A stretch of DNA of 64,000 nucleotides, taken from Streptomyces scabiei 87.22. GTDB lineage: Bacteria > Actinomycetota > Actinomycetes > Streptomycetales > Streptomycetaceae. Shown here piece by piece: positions 24,703 to 34,460 of the stretch (within the stretch, counting starts at the first letter, position 1; every line of letters starts with the position of its first letter). The position numbers were made by a program, and so were the translations under genes. The stretch covers positions 62,001-126,000 of the forward strand of contig NC_013929.1 of assembly GCF_000091305.1 (NCBI RefSeq). Direction: 5' to 3'. The notes under the pieces are model-generated. The model saw only the letters and a program-made list of their open reading frames with translations. It did not search any database and had not been told where the DNA came from.

Positions 24703-25962
24703 ATGAGCGTCTTCGCCACCATGGAATCAGAGGTCCGCAGCTACAGCAGGGCCTGGCCCACCGTGTTCGCCACCGGACGCGGCGCCGTGCTGCGCGACGA
24801 GTCCGGACGGTCCTTCATCGACTTCTTCGCCGGCGCCGGCGCCCTCAACTACGGGCACAACCCGCCGGAACTGAAGGCCGCGCTGCTGGACTACCTCTCC
24901 GGGGACGGCGTCACCCACGGCCTCGACATGCACACCACCGCCAAGCGTGTCTTCCTGGAACGCCTGCGCGACCTGGTCCTCACCCCCCGCGGCCTGGACT
25001 ACCGCGTCCAGTTCCCCGGCCCCGGCGGCACCAACGCCGTCGAAGCCGCACTCAAGCTCGCCCGGAAGATCACCGGTCGGCACACCGTGGCCTACTTCCA
25101 GCGCGGCTTCCACGGCATGACGCTCGGGGCCCTTGCCATCACCGCCAACTCGGCGAAGCGCGCCGGAGCCGGAGTACCACTGCCGCACACCGTCCCCGTG
25201 CCCTTCGACAACTCCTCGGACGACGAGGGGAAGTCGGTGGCGCGGCTCGTCGGGTCACTGGACGGTGTTGCCGCGGACGGGCCGCTCGCGGCGGTGGTGG
25301 TGGAGACTGTCCAGGGCGAGGGCGGCGTCAACCCTGCCCGGTCGGCCTGGCTGCGCGCCCTGGCCGCCTGGGCCCAAGAGCACGGAACACTCCTCGTGGT
25401 GGACGACATCCAGATGGGCTGCGGACGTACCGGACCGTTCTTCTCCTTCGAAACGGCCGGAATCGTTCCCGACCTCGTCTGCCTGTCCAAGTCCATCAGC
25501 GGGTACGGGACGCCCATGGCCCTGACGCTCATACGCCCCGAGTACGACGTGTGGAAGCCCGGCGAGCACAACGGCACGTTCCGCGGGTACAACCCCGCGT
25601 TCGTCACCGGGGCCCGCGCTCTGGAGCTGTTCTGGTCCGACCGCGCTCTGGAGAACCGCACCAGCACCCTGGGCGAACGGGTGCGCCGCGCCCTCACCGA
25701 GACGGCCCGACGGCACGGGCTGGCCGCCCCGCGCGGGCGCGGTCTGGCCTGGGGTCTGCCCTTCGACCGCCCCGGCGCGGCCCGCGAGGTGTGCGACGCC
25801 GCGTACCGGGGCGGCCTGTTGCTGGAGACGGCCGGGCCCCACGACGAAGTGGCCAAGGTCCTGCCGCCGCTGACCGTGGCCGACGAACACCTGGAACAGG
25901 GCCTTGGAATACTCGACGAAGCCGTCACCTCGGTGGTCGCCAGGCGAACGCTCGCAGCCTGA
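24703..25962 (+). CDS. Diaminobutyrate-2-oxoglutarate aminotransferase (EctB/DABA-type)
   Basis: The 419-residue PLP enzyme starts at ATG 24703 with AGGA upstream. It is a class III aminotransferase: FFAGAGALNYGHNPPELKAA near the start, QFPGPGGTNAVEAALKLARK for the cofactor loop, DDIQMGCGRTGPFFSFETAG, and LSKSISGYG with the PLP-binding Lys. This pattern is closest to EctB and siderophore-associated diaminobutyrate aminotransferases, which make L-2,4-diaminobutyrate from aspartate semialdehyde and glutamate. ectA and ectC are absent, so it serves this cluster rather than ectoine. The product could feed the adenylation enzyme. Confidence 0.88.
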   Translation: MSVFATMESEVRSYSRAWPTVFATGRGAVLRDESGRSFIDFFAGAGALNYGHNPPELKAALLDYLSGDGVTHGLDMHTTAKRVFLERLRDLVLTPRGLDYRVQFPGPGGTNAVEAALKLARKITGRHTVAYFQRGFHGMTLGALAITANSAKRAGAGVPLPHTVPVPFDNSSDDEGKSVARLVGSLDGVAADGPLAAVVVETVQGEGGVNPARSAWLRALAAWAQEHGTLLVVDDIQMGCGRTGPFFSFETAGIVPDLVCLSKSISGYGTPMALTLIRPEYDVWKPGEHNGTFRGYNPAFVTGARALELFWSDRALENRTSTLGERVRRALTETARRHGLAAPRGRGLAWGLPFDRPGAAREVCDAAYRGGLLLETAGPHDEVAKVLPPLTVADEHLEQGLGILDEAVTSVVARRTLAA

Positions 25963-26084
25963 GCGGGCCTCAGCTGGCCGGCGACGGACATGCCGGCCGG
26001 CGCCCGACGCGGCAGATCAGGACCCGTCCATGACGAAATCCCGCGGCGGCGAACAGGCCACGGGGCTAGCGAAGGGGAGAGCGG

Positions 26085-26759
26085 ATGTCGGTCGACCTGG
26101 CGGGCTTCCTCGGTGTGGTGATGGTGGCCTACATGGTCCCCGGCCCGGACTTCCTGGTGGTGGTCCGCTCGGCTGCCGAGCATCCCGCCAAGGGACGCGC
26201 CGCGGCGCTGGGCGCCCAGACCGGGCTGTGCGTGCACATGCTCGCCGCCGCCGCGGGGCTGTCGTTGATCGCCGCCCGCTCACCCGTGGTCTACGACGCC
26301 ATCAAACTGCTCGGCGCGGCCTACCTGGTCTACCTCGGGATCCGGGCAGTCCTGGCCGCCCGGCGGACCGCCCACGAGCGCCGCACCGAAACAGCAGCGG
26401 CAGCCCGCCCGGACGGGCTCATAGCCCCGCGGACCCAGGCCCCGGACGAACCGTCCAGCGGCCGCCGGCGGTCCGGCTTCACCGAGGGCTTCCTCACCAA
26501 CGTGCTCAACCCCAAAGCGGCCCTGTTCTTCCTCAGCATCCTTCCGCAGTTCGTGCACGACGGCGGCTCGACCGCGCAGCAGATCTTCTTCCTCGGCATC
26601 CTCGACGTCCTGATCGGCGTCGTCTACTGGTTCGCCCTCGTCGCCGTCGCCGCGCGGCTGCGGGCCTTCCTCGCTCGGCCCGAGATCCGCCACCGCTGGG
26701 AGCTGACGACCGGCTGGCTGTTCATCGCCATCGGCATCGGCGTCGCCGCGGCCTCCTGA
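26085..26759 (+). CDS. LysE/RhtB-family amino acid exporter
   Basis: The 224-residue membrane protein has about six hydrophobic segments. The family signatures MVPGPDFLVVVRSA near the N-terminus and NVLNPKAALFFLSILPQF in the middle are clear, separated by an unusually long Ala/Arg/Pro-rich hydrophilic loop. GAAGGGGAGAG precedes the ATG. LysE/RhtB carriers export basic or hydroxylated amino acids and their analogues. At the end of the operon, 120 bp after the aminotransferase, it could export the amino-acid-derived product or excess diaminobutyrate. Confidence 0.9.
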   Translation: MSVDLAGFLGVVMVAYMVPGPDFLVVVRSAAEHPAKGRAAALGAQTGLCVHMLAAAAGLSLIAARSPVVYDAIKLLGAAYLVYLGIRAVLAARRTAHERRTETAAAARPDGLIAPRTQAPDEPSSGRRRSGFTEGFLTNVLNPKAALFFLSILPQFVHDGGSTAQQIFFLGILDVLIGVVYWFALVAVAARLRAFLARPEIRHRWELTTGWLFIAIGIGVAAAS

Positions 26760-26861
26760 AGCTTCCCCTTGATCGTGGACGCCCGGAGACTGGGACGTGA
26801 GACCCGCGCCGATCACAGCTTCAGTGGTGACCCGCACGCTGTCGAGGGCGACGCAGCGTTA

Positions 26862-28029
26862 CTGACTTCGGCTCGTCAAGGTGACGCTGGATCGACGAGG
26901 GTCAGGCCGGTACCGGCTATGAAACCGTCGAGGGTGTGGGGCCGATACTGGAGGCGCTTGAGCCGGTTGCGGACCAGCGTTTCGAGCCGGTCGAGGGCGA
27001 CCACTGCGAGGTTGGCCAGGCTGCGTTTGACGTGTGCCCATACCCATTCCACGGGGTTGAGATCGGGTGAGTAGGCGGGGAGCAGGAACACCGTCAGCCA
27101 TTCGCGCTCGGCGATCAACTCACGCATGGCGTGGGAGACGTGGGTGTTCAGGCGGTCCCAGACCAGCACGATCGGCGCCTTGACGAGGTGGTGGGTGCCG
27201 TCGATCAGTGCGATGAAGTCGCGCTCGCCCATGCTGCGACGTGCGCCTTTGCCGGCGGGGTGGGTACGCAGGCGGTGGCACAGCCGGGTGCGGGAGCCGG
27301 GCCGCATCGCGATCAGTCCGGCCACCGACAGGCGTCCTGAGCGTCGTCCGCTGACGGTCACGACCGGGGTGCGGCCGCGCCGGCCCCAGGTACGTCCTTT
27401 GGGCGGTCGGCGGGTGAACCCGGCTTCGTCCTCGAAGCAGATGTAGCCTCCGCAGGCCGCCCGGGCTCTTTTACCTCGTCCCAGGTCGCCTCCTTCCAGG
27501 CGGTGACGGCCTGCTCGTCGCGCTCGGCGACCCGCCGCGCGGGGAGCTGGGGGCTGAAGCCGAGCCGGTGCATCAGCCTGGTGGCACCCGAGACGCTGTA
27601 GGAGACGTGGAACTTCCTGCCGATGAGCGTGGCCACCCTTGCCGCGGTCCACACCTGGTCCTCCACCCAGCCATGCTCGGCCGGCCCCTCCTCGAGATAC
27701 CCGGCCAGCTTCTCCAGACAGCGAGGGGACAGTCGGCATCGCGATCCGCTCGGGCCATGGGAGGCCAGAGCCTCACGACCGCCGACCCGCCACAGTTGGT
27801 GCCACTGGTAAGCCGACTTCAGGCTCACCCGCAGGTGCTGTGCGACCTCCGACGGCTTGCTCTTCTGCTCGAACAGCTCGGCTGCCTGCATCCGTACTGT
27901 TTCCCGGCGCTGCCGCCCCGCAGCGGTCAGCCCACCCCCATCCGCATACCTCACAACACCACGGATATAGCCACCGCCCCAGGCCCTTCAGGGAGTTCAA
28001 GAAACTTCACCCTAACGAGCCGAAGTCAG
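26862..28029 (-). mobile_element. IS630-family insertion sequence (1168 bp)
   Basis: Imperfect terminal inverted repeats begin CTGACTTCGGCTCG at both ends, and the element is flanked by the TA duplication typical of IS630/Tc1 elements (26860-26861 and 28030-28031). It encodes one transposase split over two overlapping frames. The right end supplies the stop codon of the SpoIIE-phosphatase gene it interrupted. Confidence 0.92.
26876..27954 (-). CDS. IS630-family transposase, frameshift-fused
   Basis: The first frame (from ATG 27954) is the helix-turn-helix part: QAAELFEQKSKPSEVAQHLR, VSLKSAYQWHQLWRVGG. The second frame (to 26876) is the DDE part: Asp in YICFEDEAGFTRRPPKGRTW, Asp in IVLVWDRLNTHVSHAM, and Glu in LLPAYSPDLNPVEWVW. 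The frames join by a -1 shift at GTAAAAGAG (AAAA at 27469-27472 on this strand), giving VK then RARAACGGYICFEDE. Programmed -1 frameshifting is normal for this family, so the element may be active. Confidence 0.88.
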
Positions 28030-29265
28030 TATAGACGGATGATGACGAGGGCGATGTCGTCTGGGCTGCCGCCGGCGACGGCGAGGCGGGTCAGCAGAGT
28101 GTCGGCCAGCTGGGCAGGGGCGAGGGTGCGGTCCTGGGCCAGGGCTGTGGTCAGGCGCGCGAGGCCGGTGTCAATGTCCTCGCCGCGGCGTTCGATGAGG
28201 CCGTCGGTGTACAGCACCAGGGTGTCACCGGGGATGTAGGGCAGGCCGGCCTGGGGGCGCGGAACGTGGTGCGGGCGGGCGCCGAGCGGCGGATCGGTGG
28301 CCTGGTCCAGCAGGTCGCAGGTCCCGTCGGAGTGGAGCAGGACGGGTGGCGGGTGTCCGGCGTTGCTGTAGATGATCAGCCTGCTGCGGGTGTCGATGAG
28401 TACTTTGACCGCGGTTGCGGCCGTTGCGCCTTCGAGGGAGCGGGCGTACAGGCCGAGGACTTCCAGGGCCTGGGCGGGGCTGGGGATGGCGCGGATGACC
28501 GCGCTCAGGGCGCTGCGCAGCATGCCCATGACCGCCGCGGCGTGCAGGCCGTGGCCGACGACATCCCCCACAGCCGCCGAGTAGCGGTCGGGGGCAGATC
28601 GACGACGTCGTACCAGTCGCCGCACACGTTCAGTGATGTGGTCGCCGGCAGGTAGCGCACGGCGATGGTGTCGCGGTGCCGGTCCAGGTCAGGCGCGGAG
28701 AGCATGGCTGCCTGCAGGGTGACGGCGACCGCCGTTCACGGGCGTGGGCCTGACGCAGTTCCTCGTTCAGCCGGTACACCTCGCGGGCCCGCACGTACAG
28801 CTCAGAGGCCATGCCCTCCTCCCGCTCGGTGAGCTCACTGGCCAGCTCGCGCGCTCGGCGCGCCTGGACGAAGGCGGTGACATCCTCGGCCCGCTGGACG
28901 ATCCACTGCACCGCGCCGTCCGGCCCGGGAAGCGGCGTGTGGATATTGGACCACCATCTCTCCTCGAACGCACCTGGCTGATCGGGGGCGGAGATGTCAT
29001 AGCGCTGCAGTACCAGGGTGTCCGCTTCCCCGGTGTCCAGGACCCGCAGCAGGGATGCCTTCGGGCTCCGTTGCGCGTCGTCCAGGGCGCCGGGATTCTG
29101 GGGCAGGGCGTCGAAGAAGTGCCTCCCGACCAGGTCTTTCCTGGTCCGCCCGGTGGCCGTCAGGTACGCCGCGTTGACGTAGCGGATCACCAGGTCCGCG
29201 TCGAGAACCAGGTACGGGCTTGGCGTGGCGTCGAAGAACGCCGTGACGTCGATGTCCGCTGTCAT
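28030..29265 (-). pseudogene. PAS-SpoIIE (PP2C) phosphatase, frameshifted and truncated
   Basis: From ATG 29265 the frame encodes a PAS domain (FFDATPSPYLVLDADLVIRY, DLVGRHFFDALPQNPGALDD) and a coiled linker. The SpoIIE/PP2C domain is spread over two further frames: TLQAAMLSAPDLDRHRDTIA with GDWYDVVDLP, then RYSAAVGDVVGHGLHAAAVM to SPDDIALVIIRLY. Shifts lie near 28727 (one G missing in a G/C run) and near 28600 (C run). The stop codon is the TGA at the tip of IS630, so the last residues are also lost. Such phosphatases act on anti-sigma-factor antagonists. Repairing the two shifts gives one domain-complete protein, so errors in the sequence should be excluded. Confidence 0.85.
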
Positions 29266-29307
29266 CGCGGTCCGCTGTCGTCGGGCGCTCTCAGTGCCTG
29301 CGAGCGC

Positions 29308-29339
29308 GACTGCTCCTACACCTCACTGTAGGAGCAGTC
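29308..29339. terminator. Perfect 13-bp hairpin
   Basis: GACTGCTCCTACA pairs perfectly with TGTAGGAGCAGTC around the 6-nt loop CCTCAC. It lies upstream of the PAS-phosphatase gene, in the gap before IS3, so it may terminate a rightward transcript or protect the phosphatase promoter. Confidence 0.55.
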
Positions 29340-29613
29340 CAGCGGGCGGGCTCACCAGCTGATTCTGCGCAGGGTGGCGTGGGCCGGACAGGAAGAGGTG
29401 TAGAGCCACTGTGGCCTGCGGCTGCAGATGCTGCTTGTCGGGTGCGGGGTGCGGGGTGTCGGGGTGGCTGGGGTCCGGTGGTTTGGAGGCGCAGGTTCCA
29501 CTGCTTCACTGGGCCCCAGCCATGAGGCCCGGTTCCCGGGAAGGTGAGGTTCCCCCGAGATGCGGAGGAAGTTGACAGCGGGTCAGATGGGACTCATGAG
29601 AGGACCTGTGACC

Positions 29614-29922
29614 ATGGCTGCACCCCGGAAATACTCGCTCGAGTTGCGTGAGCGTGCGGTACGGATGTACCGCACCACCGAGCCGAAGCCGCAGATCAAG
29701 AAGCTGGCCGTCGACCTCGGCGTGCACCCCGAGGCCCTGCGCGGCTGGATCCGCCAGGCCGAGGCGGACGCCGGCGAACGCGACGACCGTCTCACCACCG
29801 ACGAACGCGCCGAGCTCGCGGCCCTGCGCAAGGAGAACGCCCAGCTCAAGCGGGCCAACGACGTCCTGCGGACGGCCTCGGCTTTTTTCGCGGCGCAACT
29901 CGACCCGACCCGGCCCAGGTGA
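29614..29922 (+). CDS. IS3 OrfA (helix-turn-helix)
   Basis: About 102 residues from ATG 29614: RKYSLELRERAVRMYRTTEP, an HTH (QIKKLAVDLGVHPEALRGWI) and a leucine-zipper stretch (ELAALRKENAQLKRANDVLR). It binds the inverted repeats and forms the OrfAB transposase. A GGCTTTTTTC slippery run at about 29881 lies in the overlap where a -1 shift enters the orfB frame without meeting a stop. Confidence 0.9.
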   Translation: MAAPRKYSLELRERAVRMYRTTEPKPQIKKLAVDLGVHPEALRGWIRQAEADAGERDDRLTTDERAELAALRKENAQLKRANDVLRTASAFFAAQLDPTRPR

Positions 29923-30836
29923 CGGCGCTCGTTGACGAGCATCCCCGCCTGGGAGTCGAGTGCGTCCTGCGGGAACTGCACATCCCCTCCTCCACCTACT
30001 ACCGCTGGCGCCGCGCGGAGAAGGAACCGTGCGAACGGCGACGCCGCGACGTCGAACTGGCCGAGCGGATCAAGGAGATCCACGCGGAGTCCGGCGGCAA
30101 TTACGGATCGCCGCGCGTGCACGCCGTCCTCAGACGCGAGGGCACACGCGTGGGCCGCAAGCGGGTCGAGCGCCTGATGCGCGAGGCCGACATCGCGGGG
30201 ATCAGCCCGCGGCGGAAGGGCTTCACGCGCCGCGATCCCAAGGCCAGCCTCGCCCCGGACCTGGTCAACCGGGACTTCACCGCACCGGCGCCGAACCGGT
30301 TGTGGGTCACCGACCTCACGATGGTCTCCACCGGCGAGGGACCGTTGTGGCTCTCCGCGATCCGGGACGCATTCTCCCGGCGGGTGGTCGCGTGGGAGAC
30401 CTCCGCCCGCGCGGACGCCGACCTGGTCCTGACCACGCTGGAGTACGCGCTCGCGTCCCGCGAGGTCGAGCCGGGCAAGCTCATCCACCACGCCGACCAC
30501 GGCTGTCAGTACACGTCCATCAAGCTCACAACCCGGCTGATGCGGGCGGGAGTTGAGGCGTCCATGGGCTCCGTCGGGGACTCGTACGACAACGCCCTCG
30601 CGGAGAACCTCTGGATGCTCATCAAAACCGAGGGCCTCCGTGGCCGCACCTTCACCACGAGGGCCGAGGCGAATCTCGCGCTCTTCGAGTACATCGACGG
30701 CTTCTATAACTCCCGCCGCATCCAGGAACGGCTCGGCTTCCTCAGCCCGATCGAGTTCGAGGAGAAGTACTACGCCGAGCAGGCGACGGCCGAACCAACG
30801 AATCTGAACACCCGTCAACCCCTGCTGACCAGCTGA
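29919..30836 (+). CDS. IS3 OrfB (rve integrase core)
   Basis: 305 residues, GTG start overlapping the orfA stop. An HTH_21 segment (ESGGNYGSPRVHAVLRREGT) is followed by the DDE core: Asp in LWVTDLTMVS, Asp in HHADHGCQYTSIK, Glu in SYDNALAENLWMLIKTE. The tail SRRIQERLGFLSPIEFEEKY is typical. Likely functional as the OrfAB fusion. Confidence 0.93.
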   Translation: MTALVDEHPRLGVECVLRELHIPSSTYYRWRRAEKEPCERRRRDVELAERIKEIHAESGGNYGSPRVHAVLRREGTRVGRKRVERLMREADIAGISPRRKGFTRRDPKASLAPDLVNRDFTAPAPNRLWVTDLTMVSTGEGPLWLSAIRDAFSRRVVAWETSARADADLVLTTLEYALASREVEPGKLIHHADHGCQYTSIKLTTRLMRAGVEASMGSVGDSYDNALAENLWMLIKTEGLRGRTFTTRAEANLALFEYIDGFYNSRRIQERLGFLSPIEFEEKYYAEQATAEPTNLNTRQPLLTS

Positions 30837-30925
30837 CCAGCTGATCAGCGGCTCCCGCATGACGGGGGAACCTCAAGGTGGTAGCTACACTGTTTGCCCG
30901 GAGAGATGTCCTGATCCGGGACATG

Positions 30926-30959
30926 CCTGTGGGCCCCGGACGTATCCGGAGCCCACAGG
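30926..30959 (-). terminator. Hairpin after the small membrane-protein gene
   Basis: CCTGTGGGCCCCGGA pairs with TCCGGAGCCCACAGG (one mismatch) around CGTA. It starts 20 bp past the stop of the minus-strand gene at 30979-31149. Confidence 0.7.
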
Positions 30960-30978
30960 TGTGCTGCTGCTTGGCGGG

Positions 30979-31149
30979 TTACCAGCGATACCAGCGGCCC
31001 CTGCGGCCGCCTGTGTCCGCGGAGCGAATGACGAAGCCCAGCAGCCAGACGACCAGCACGATGACGGCGATCCACCACAGTGCCTTCAGCGCGAAACCCG
31101 CGCCGAAGAGAATCAGGGCCAGCAGAAGAACGAGAAGCAGGGGAACCAT
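30979..31149 (-). CDS. Small hydrophobic membrane protein (56 aa)
   Basis: The short frame begins MVPLLLVLLLALILFGAGFA, contains LKALWWIAVIVLVVWLLGFV, and ends in an Arg/Gly tail closing RWYRW. Two transmembrane helices are predicted. This is the conserved small hydrophobic protein found in many streptomycetes, of unknown function. A clear ribosome site (GGAGG, spaced about 10 bases) precedes the ATG, and a strong hairpin terminator follows. It lies just outside the IS3 end. Confidence 0.85.
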   Translation of the reverse strand: MVPLLLVLLLALILFGAGFALKALWWIAVIVLVVWLLGFVIRSADTGGRRGRWYRW

Positions 31150-31679
31150 AGTTATCAACCTCCGTCGCTCCTCGTGCCCGGCGAGTGCAGGAACACACGG
31201 TTGATTTCCCTGGTTTCTTCACCGTACTTTCGGGCACAGGACCCAGTTTCTCCTGGCGTTCACCTCACCGCCGGGCCGCTGGGCGACTGCCGGTTCGTCG
31301 AGTTCCAGGGCGGAGTGGCCGCAGGCACCGGCGGTAAGGGACACGATCGACACCTTCCGCCAGCGCACGATCGACTAACGAGCAGGCAACACACGCCCCG
31401 GGCCCACCGTGCCAGTGCCCCACCATTGCCATGCCAGCCGCCTCTCGAGGAGGCGGTGCGTGCCCGCCGAATGCGGGGCGACGGGTCCATGAGTCCCGCA
31501 ATGTCCGGCGGGTCGACACCTCGACCGAGCGGAAACCCTGCTGCTGCCCGCCGGTCTGGACAGCCACGGAATCGCCAGCCCGGCCAGTCCTGCTCGGATA
31601 CCTCCCAGGCCTCGACCAGGGCGTTCGCCCCCGCGACTCTCCGCCGCTCAGTCAGGGCCGGCGGAGTGTGGCAGCCGGA
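31150..31679. other. Intergenic, no gene recognised
   Basis: About 530 bp between the small membrane-protein gene and the decarboxylase remnant. Open frames exist on both strands but none shows a domain, a plausible start or coding bias that stands out. Confidence 0.4.
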
Positions 31680-32580
31680 TGAGGTGACTGACCCCGCAAG
31701 CGGGACGCGGCTGCCGTTCGACGAAGCTCCTGCGGACTTGCTGCAGACCGAGGCATCCTGCTGGCACCTCGCATCCGACGCGGACTGGCACGGCTTCCCG
31801 GGCCTGGCCGCCGGCTACTGCATGCTCGACCCGATCAAGGTCACCCTGACCTGCCCGGGGCTCGACGCGACCGGTGTGATGTCCGAGTGGGGCATCCCGG
31901 CGCGCATCCTCACCGCCTATCTGACCACGCGCGGCATCGTCGTGGAGAAGACCGACAGCTACACCACGCTGGTGCTGTTCTCCATGGGCATCACCAAGGG
32001 CAAATGGGGCACGCTTCTGGACGCCCTGATGGACTTCAAGGACCTCTACGACGGTGACGCCCCGCTGGACCGCGTGCTGCCCGCCCTGGTCGCCGAGCAC
32101 CCGCGACGCTACACAGGGCGCAGTCTGCGCGATCTCTGCCAGGAGATGCACGACCACTTGCGCGATGCCTGCCTGGTTGAACTACTCGACCGGGCCTTCC
32201 AGCAGCTCCCGGAGCCGGTCGCCCCGCCCCAGCTGTGCTACGAGCGCCTAATCCGCGGCGGCACAGAACGGATTCGTCTGGGGGACGCGCCGGGCCGCAT
32301 CGCCGCGGCGATGGTCACAGTGACGCCGCCCGGCATCCCGGTCCTCATGCCGGGCGAAAGCATCGGGGAGGAAGAGGGCCCTCTCCTGCGCTACCTCAGC
32401 GCCCTGGAGTCCTTCGACCGCCACTTCCCCGGCTTCGGCAGCGAGACGCACGGAGTGACCCGTTGCCCCGACACCGGCGACTACCTGATCGAGTGCCTGC
32501 GCCCGGACGAGCAGGAAGAGCCTGGCGCCATCACGCCGGCGCAGCGACGGAGGACGCAGAGCGCCAAGACGATGGGTTGA
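31680..32580 (+). pseudogene. C-terminal part of an Orn/Lys/Arg decarboxylase
   Basis: About 300 residues of good coding sequence remain: ASDADWHGFPGLAAGYCMLD, IKVTLTCPG, EWGIPARILTAYLTTRGIVV, TLVLFSMGITKGKWGTLLDA, and the C-terminal domain PPGIPVLMPGESIGEEEGPL. This is the C-terminal half of the large PLP-dependent amino acid decarboxylases (AdiA/LdcC-like, about 750 residues). The N-terminal wing and the PLP-binding domain are missing and no start codon is apparent, so the gene is a truncated remnant rather than a working enzyme. Confidence 0.8.
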
Positions 32581-32672
32581 GTCCTCGGTCACTGGTCGGC
32601 CGAGGGACGGACAGCGTCCCGCGCGGCAGCCGTCGGCCGTGCCTCACACCGCCGCACCTCATGCCGCGCACC

Positions 32673-33815
32673 TCACGGGGTTCGCCGGTCCGTGTGCTGG
32701 GTCCGGGGCAGTCCGAGGGTGAACACGCAACCCTTGCCGGCGTCACTGTCGACGGTGACGGTTCCCTCGTGTGCCTCGACGAACTGGCGGACGATGGACA
32801 GGCCCAGTCCACTGCCGCCGGTGCGTCTGCTGCGGGACTTCTCGGCCCGCCAGAAACGCTCGAAGACATGGGGGAGGTCATCGGCGGCGATGCCGCTGCC
32901 CGTGTCCTCCACGATCAGGACGGCCAGGTCGCCGTCCTGACGAGCGGTGAGGGTGACAGTGCCGCCCGCCGGGGTGTGCCGGAGCGCGTTGGAGGTCAGG
33001 TTGCCCAGAACCTGCCGCATCCTCACCGGGTCGGCGTCCAGGACGAGGCCGGGATCGGTGTGGGTGCACAGGCGGATGTCCGAGGACTCCGCCCGGGCGC
33101 GATGGGCCGACACCGTCTGGGCGACGACATCGTCCGCGCGTACGGGTTCACGGTGCAGTGCCAGGGTGCCGGCGTCTGCGGCGGCGAGGTCCTGCAGATC
33201 GTCGATGATGTGCTGCAGGAGAAGTGCCTCGTCATGCAGGGAGGCGATGAGTTCCAGGTCCGGCTCGACCAGCCCGTCGCGGGTGACCTCCAGCCAGCCG
33301 CGGATGTTGGTCAGCGGGGTCCGCAGCTCGTGCGCGATGTCGCTGACCATGGCCTTGCGCTGGGTCTCCAACTGTTCGCGGCGTGCGGTGAGGTCGTTGA
33401 AGGCGGCGGCCAGATAGCCGGTCTCGTCCTTGGTGGTGACCGCGACACGGGTGTGCCGCTGCCGTCAGGGCTCGCAGGGGGCGGACGAGACGGATGGCGA
33501 CCACCGTGGTCATGGCGACGGTGACCGCCAGGACCAGCCCCGCGACGCCGACGATCGTGCCCTCGTTGGCGGGGGAGAGGTCGAAGCCCACGGGCTGCCC
33601 GCCGAGGGCGCCCAGATAGAGCCGCGCTCTGGGCGCGACGTGCGGGTCCAGTTGGGCGCGGCGCGCGTCCTCGACACAGTTCTGTGCCCGCCGGCTGCCA
33701 CCGAGCAGACGGCCGGGGTCCTTGGCCGCGGCGGTGAAGCCGGGGGTGACGTCGACTCCGATGCCGACCAGGGGGTTGGCCGCCTTCCCGCCGACGGGGC
33801 GGAAGCACGCAACGG
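32673..33815 (-). pseudogene. Sensor histidine kinase, 5' truncated and frameshifted
   Basis: The 3' frame (32673-33371 and a little upstream) encodes the kinase core: VSDIAHELRTPLTNIRGWLE (phospho-acceptor His), NLTSNALRHTPAGGTVTLTA, EDTGSGIAADDLPHVFERFW, and GGSGLGLSIVRQFVEAHEGT. Another frame upstream gives the extracellular sensor and second membrane helix (VAGLVLAVTVAMTTVVAIRL) entering HAMP (LVRPLRAL); a frameshift near 33460 separates them. The N-terminus and the partner response regulator are missing; IS701 debris lies upstream of the break. Confidence 0.8.
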
Positions 33816-33943
33816 TCAGGAGGGGTATGTGCGGGCGACTCGGCAGAGGAGGAATTGAGGAGACAGCATCTCGGGTTCTACGTCGTCCATGGTCGGCGAA
33901 GAACCCCTCCCACACCCCCATCGCGGGGCGCTGAGGGGATGTC

Positions 33944-34460
33944 TTGCTCTTCCAGTTGAGGGCAGGCGTACTTGCCAACTTCCTTGCCTACGCTCCCTTG
34001 GAGACCACGGTGGCCGACCTGGTGCGGGTCGACGGGATGCGCTGGCAGATCGAGGAGTGCTTCCAGGCTGGAAGAACGAGTACGGCCTCGACGAGTACGA
34101 AGTCCGCCGTTACCCGGGCGGGTATCGGCACATCACCCTGGCCATGCTCGCCCACGCCTACCTCGCGGTCATGGCCGCCGATGCTGCGGCAAAGGGGGCT
34201 GCAGAAACGCCTCCGCCACCCTGACCCCCCTCACCCTGGCAGAGGTGCGCAGGCTCCTGGTGCTGCACCTCGCTCCGAACCGCCGAGCCAGCCGGCCGGT
34301 TCGCGCACACGTATCGACCTGGTCACGTTGGCACCGCAGGCGCCAGGCAGCACCCGCCACTGCCATTACCAGCGGCGGCTCCATTCGGTGGAGGGGAGCT
34401 CGGCGAAGACTCCACCGAGCACCACTCCCCCCAACTACACTCCCGACGGCCCTTGATCAG
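33944..34460 (+). pseudogene. IS701-family transposase C-terminal fragment
   Basis: Frames in succession give [20 protein letters not shown], then [20 protein letters not shown] with [16 protein letters not shown], then PLTLAEVRRLLVLHLAPNRR and CHYQRRLHSVEGSS. This is the catalytic Glu block and tail of IS701-type transposases, broken by at least two shifts. It need not come from the same copy as the fragment at 15684-15899. Confidence 0.7.

Larger units (their letters stand above)
29545..30875 (+). mobile_element. IS3-family insertion sequence (1331 bp)
   Basis: Inverted repeats TGAGGTTCCCCCG at 29545 and, in reverse complement, ending at 30875 bound the element; ATGCGG is shared a little further in. 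A 3-bp AGG duplication flanks it (29542-29544, 30876-30878). It carries orfA and orfB in the usual overlapping order and looks intact. Confidence 0.88.

Noticed and set aside
24703..25962. Ectoine biosynthesis locus
   Set aside because: Only an ectB-like aminotransferase is present; no ectA or ectC, and neighbours are an adenylation enzyme and PPTase.
15684..34460. The two IS701 fragments as halves of one split element
   Set aside because: Unlike the IS110 case, neither fragment end coincides in codon phase with a shared breakpoint, and the C-terminal piece ends in unrelated debris.
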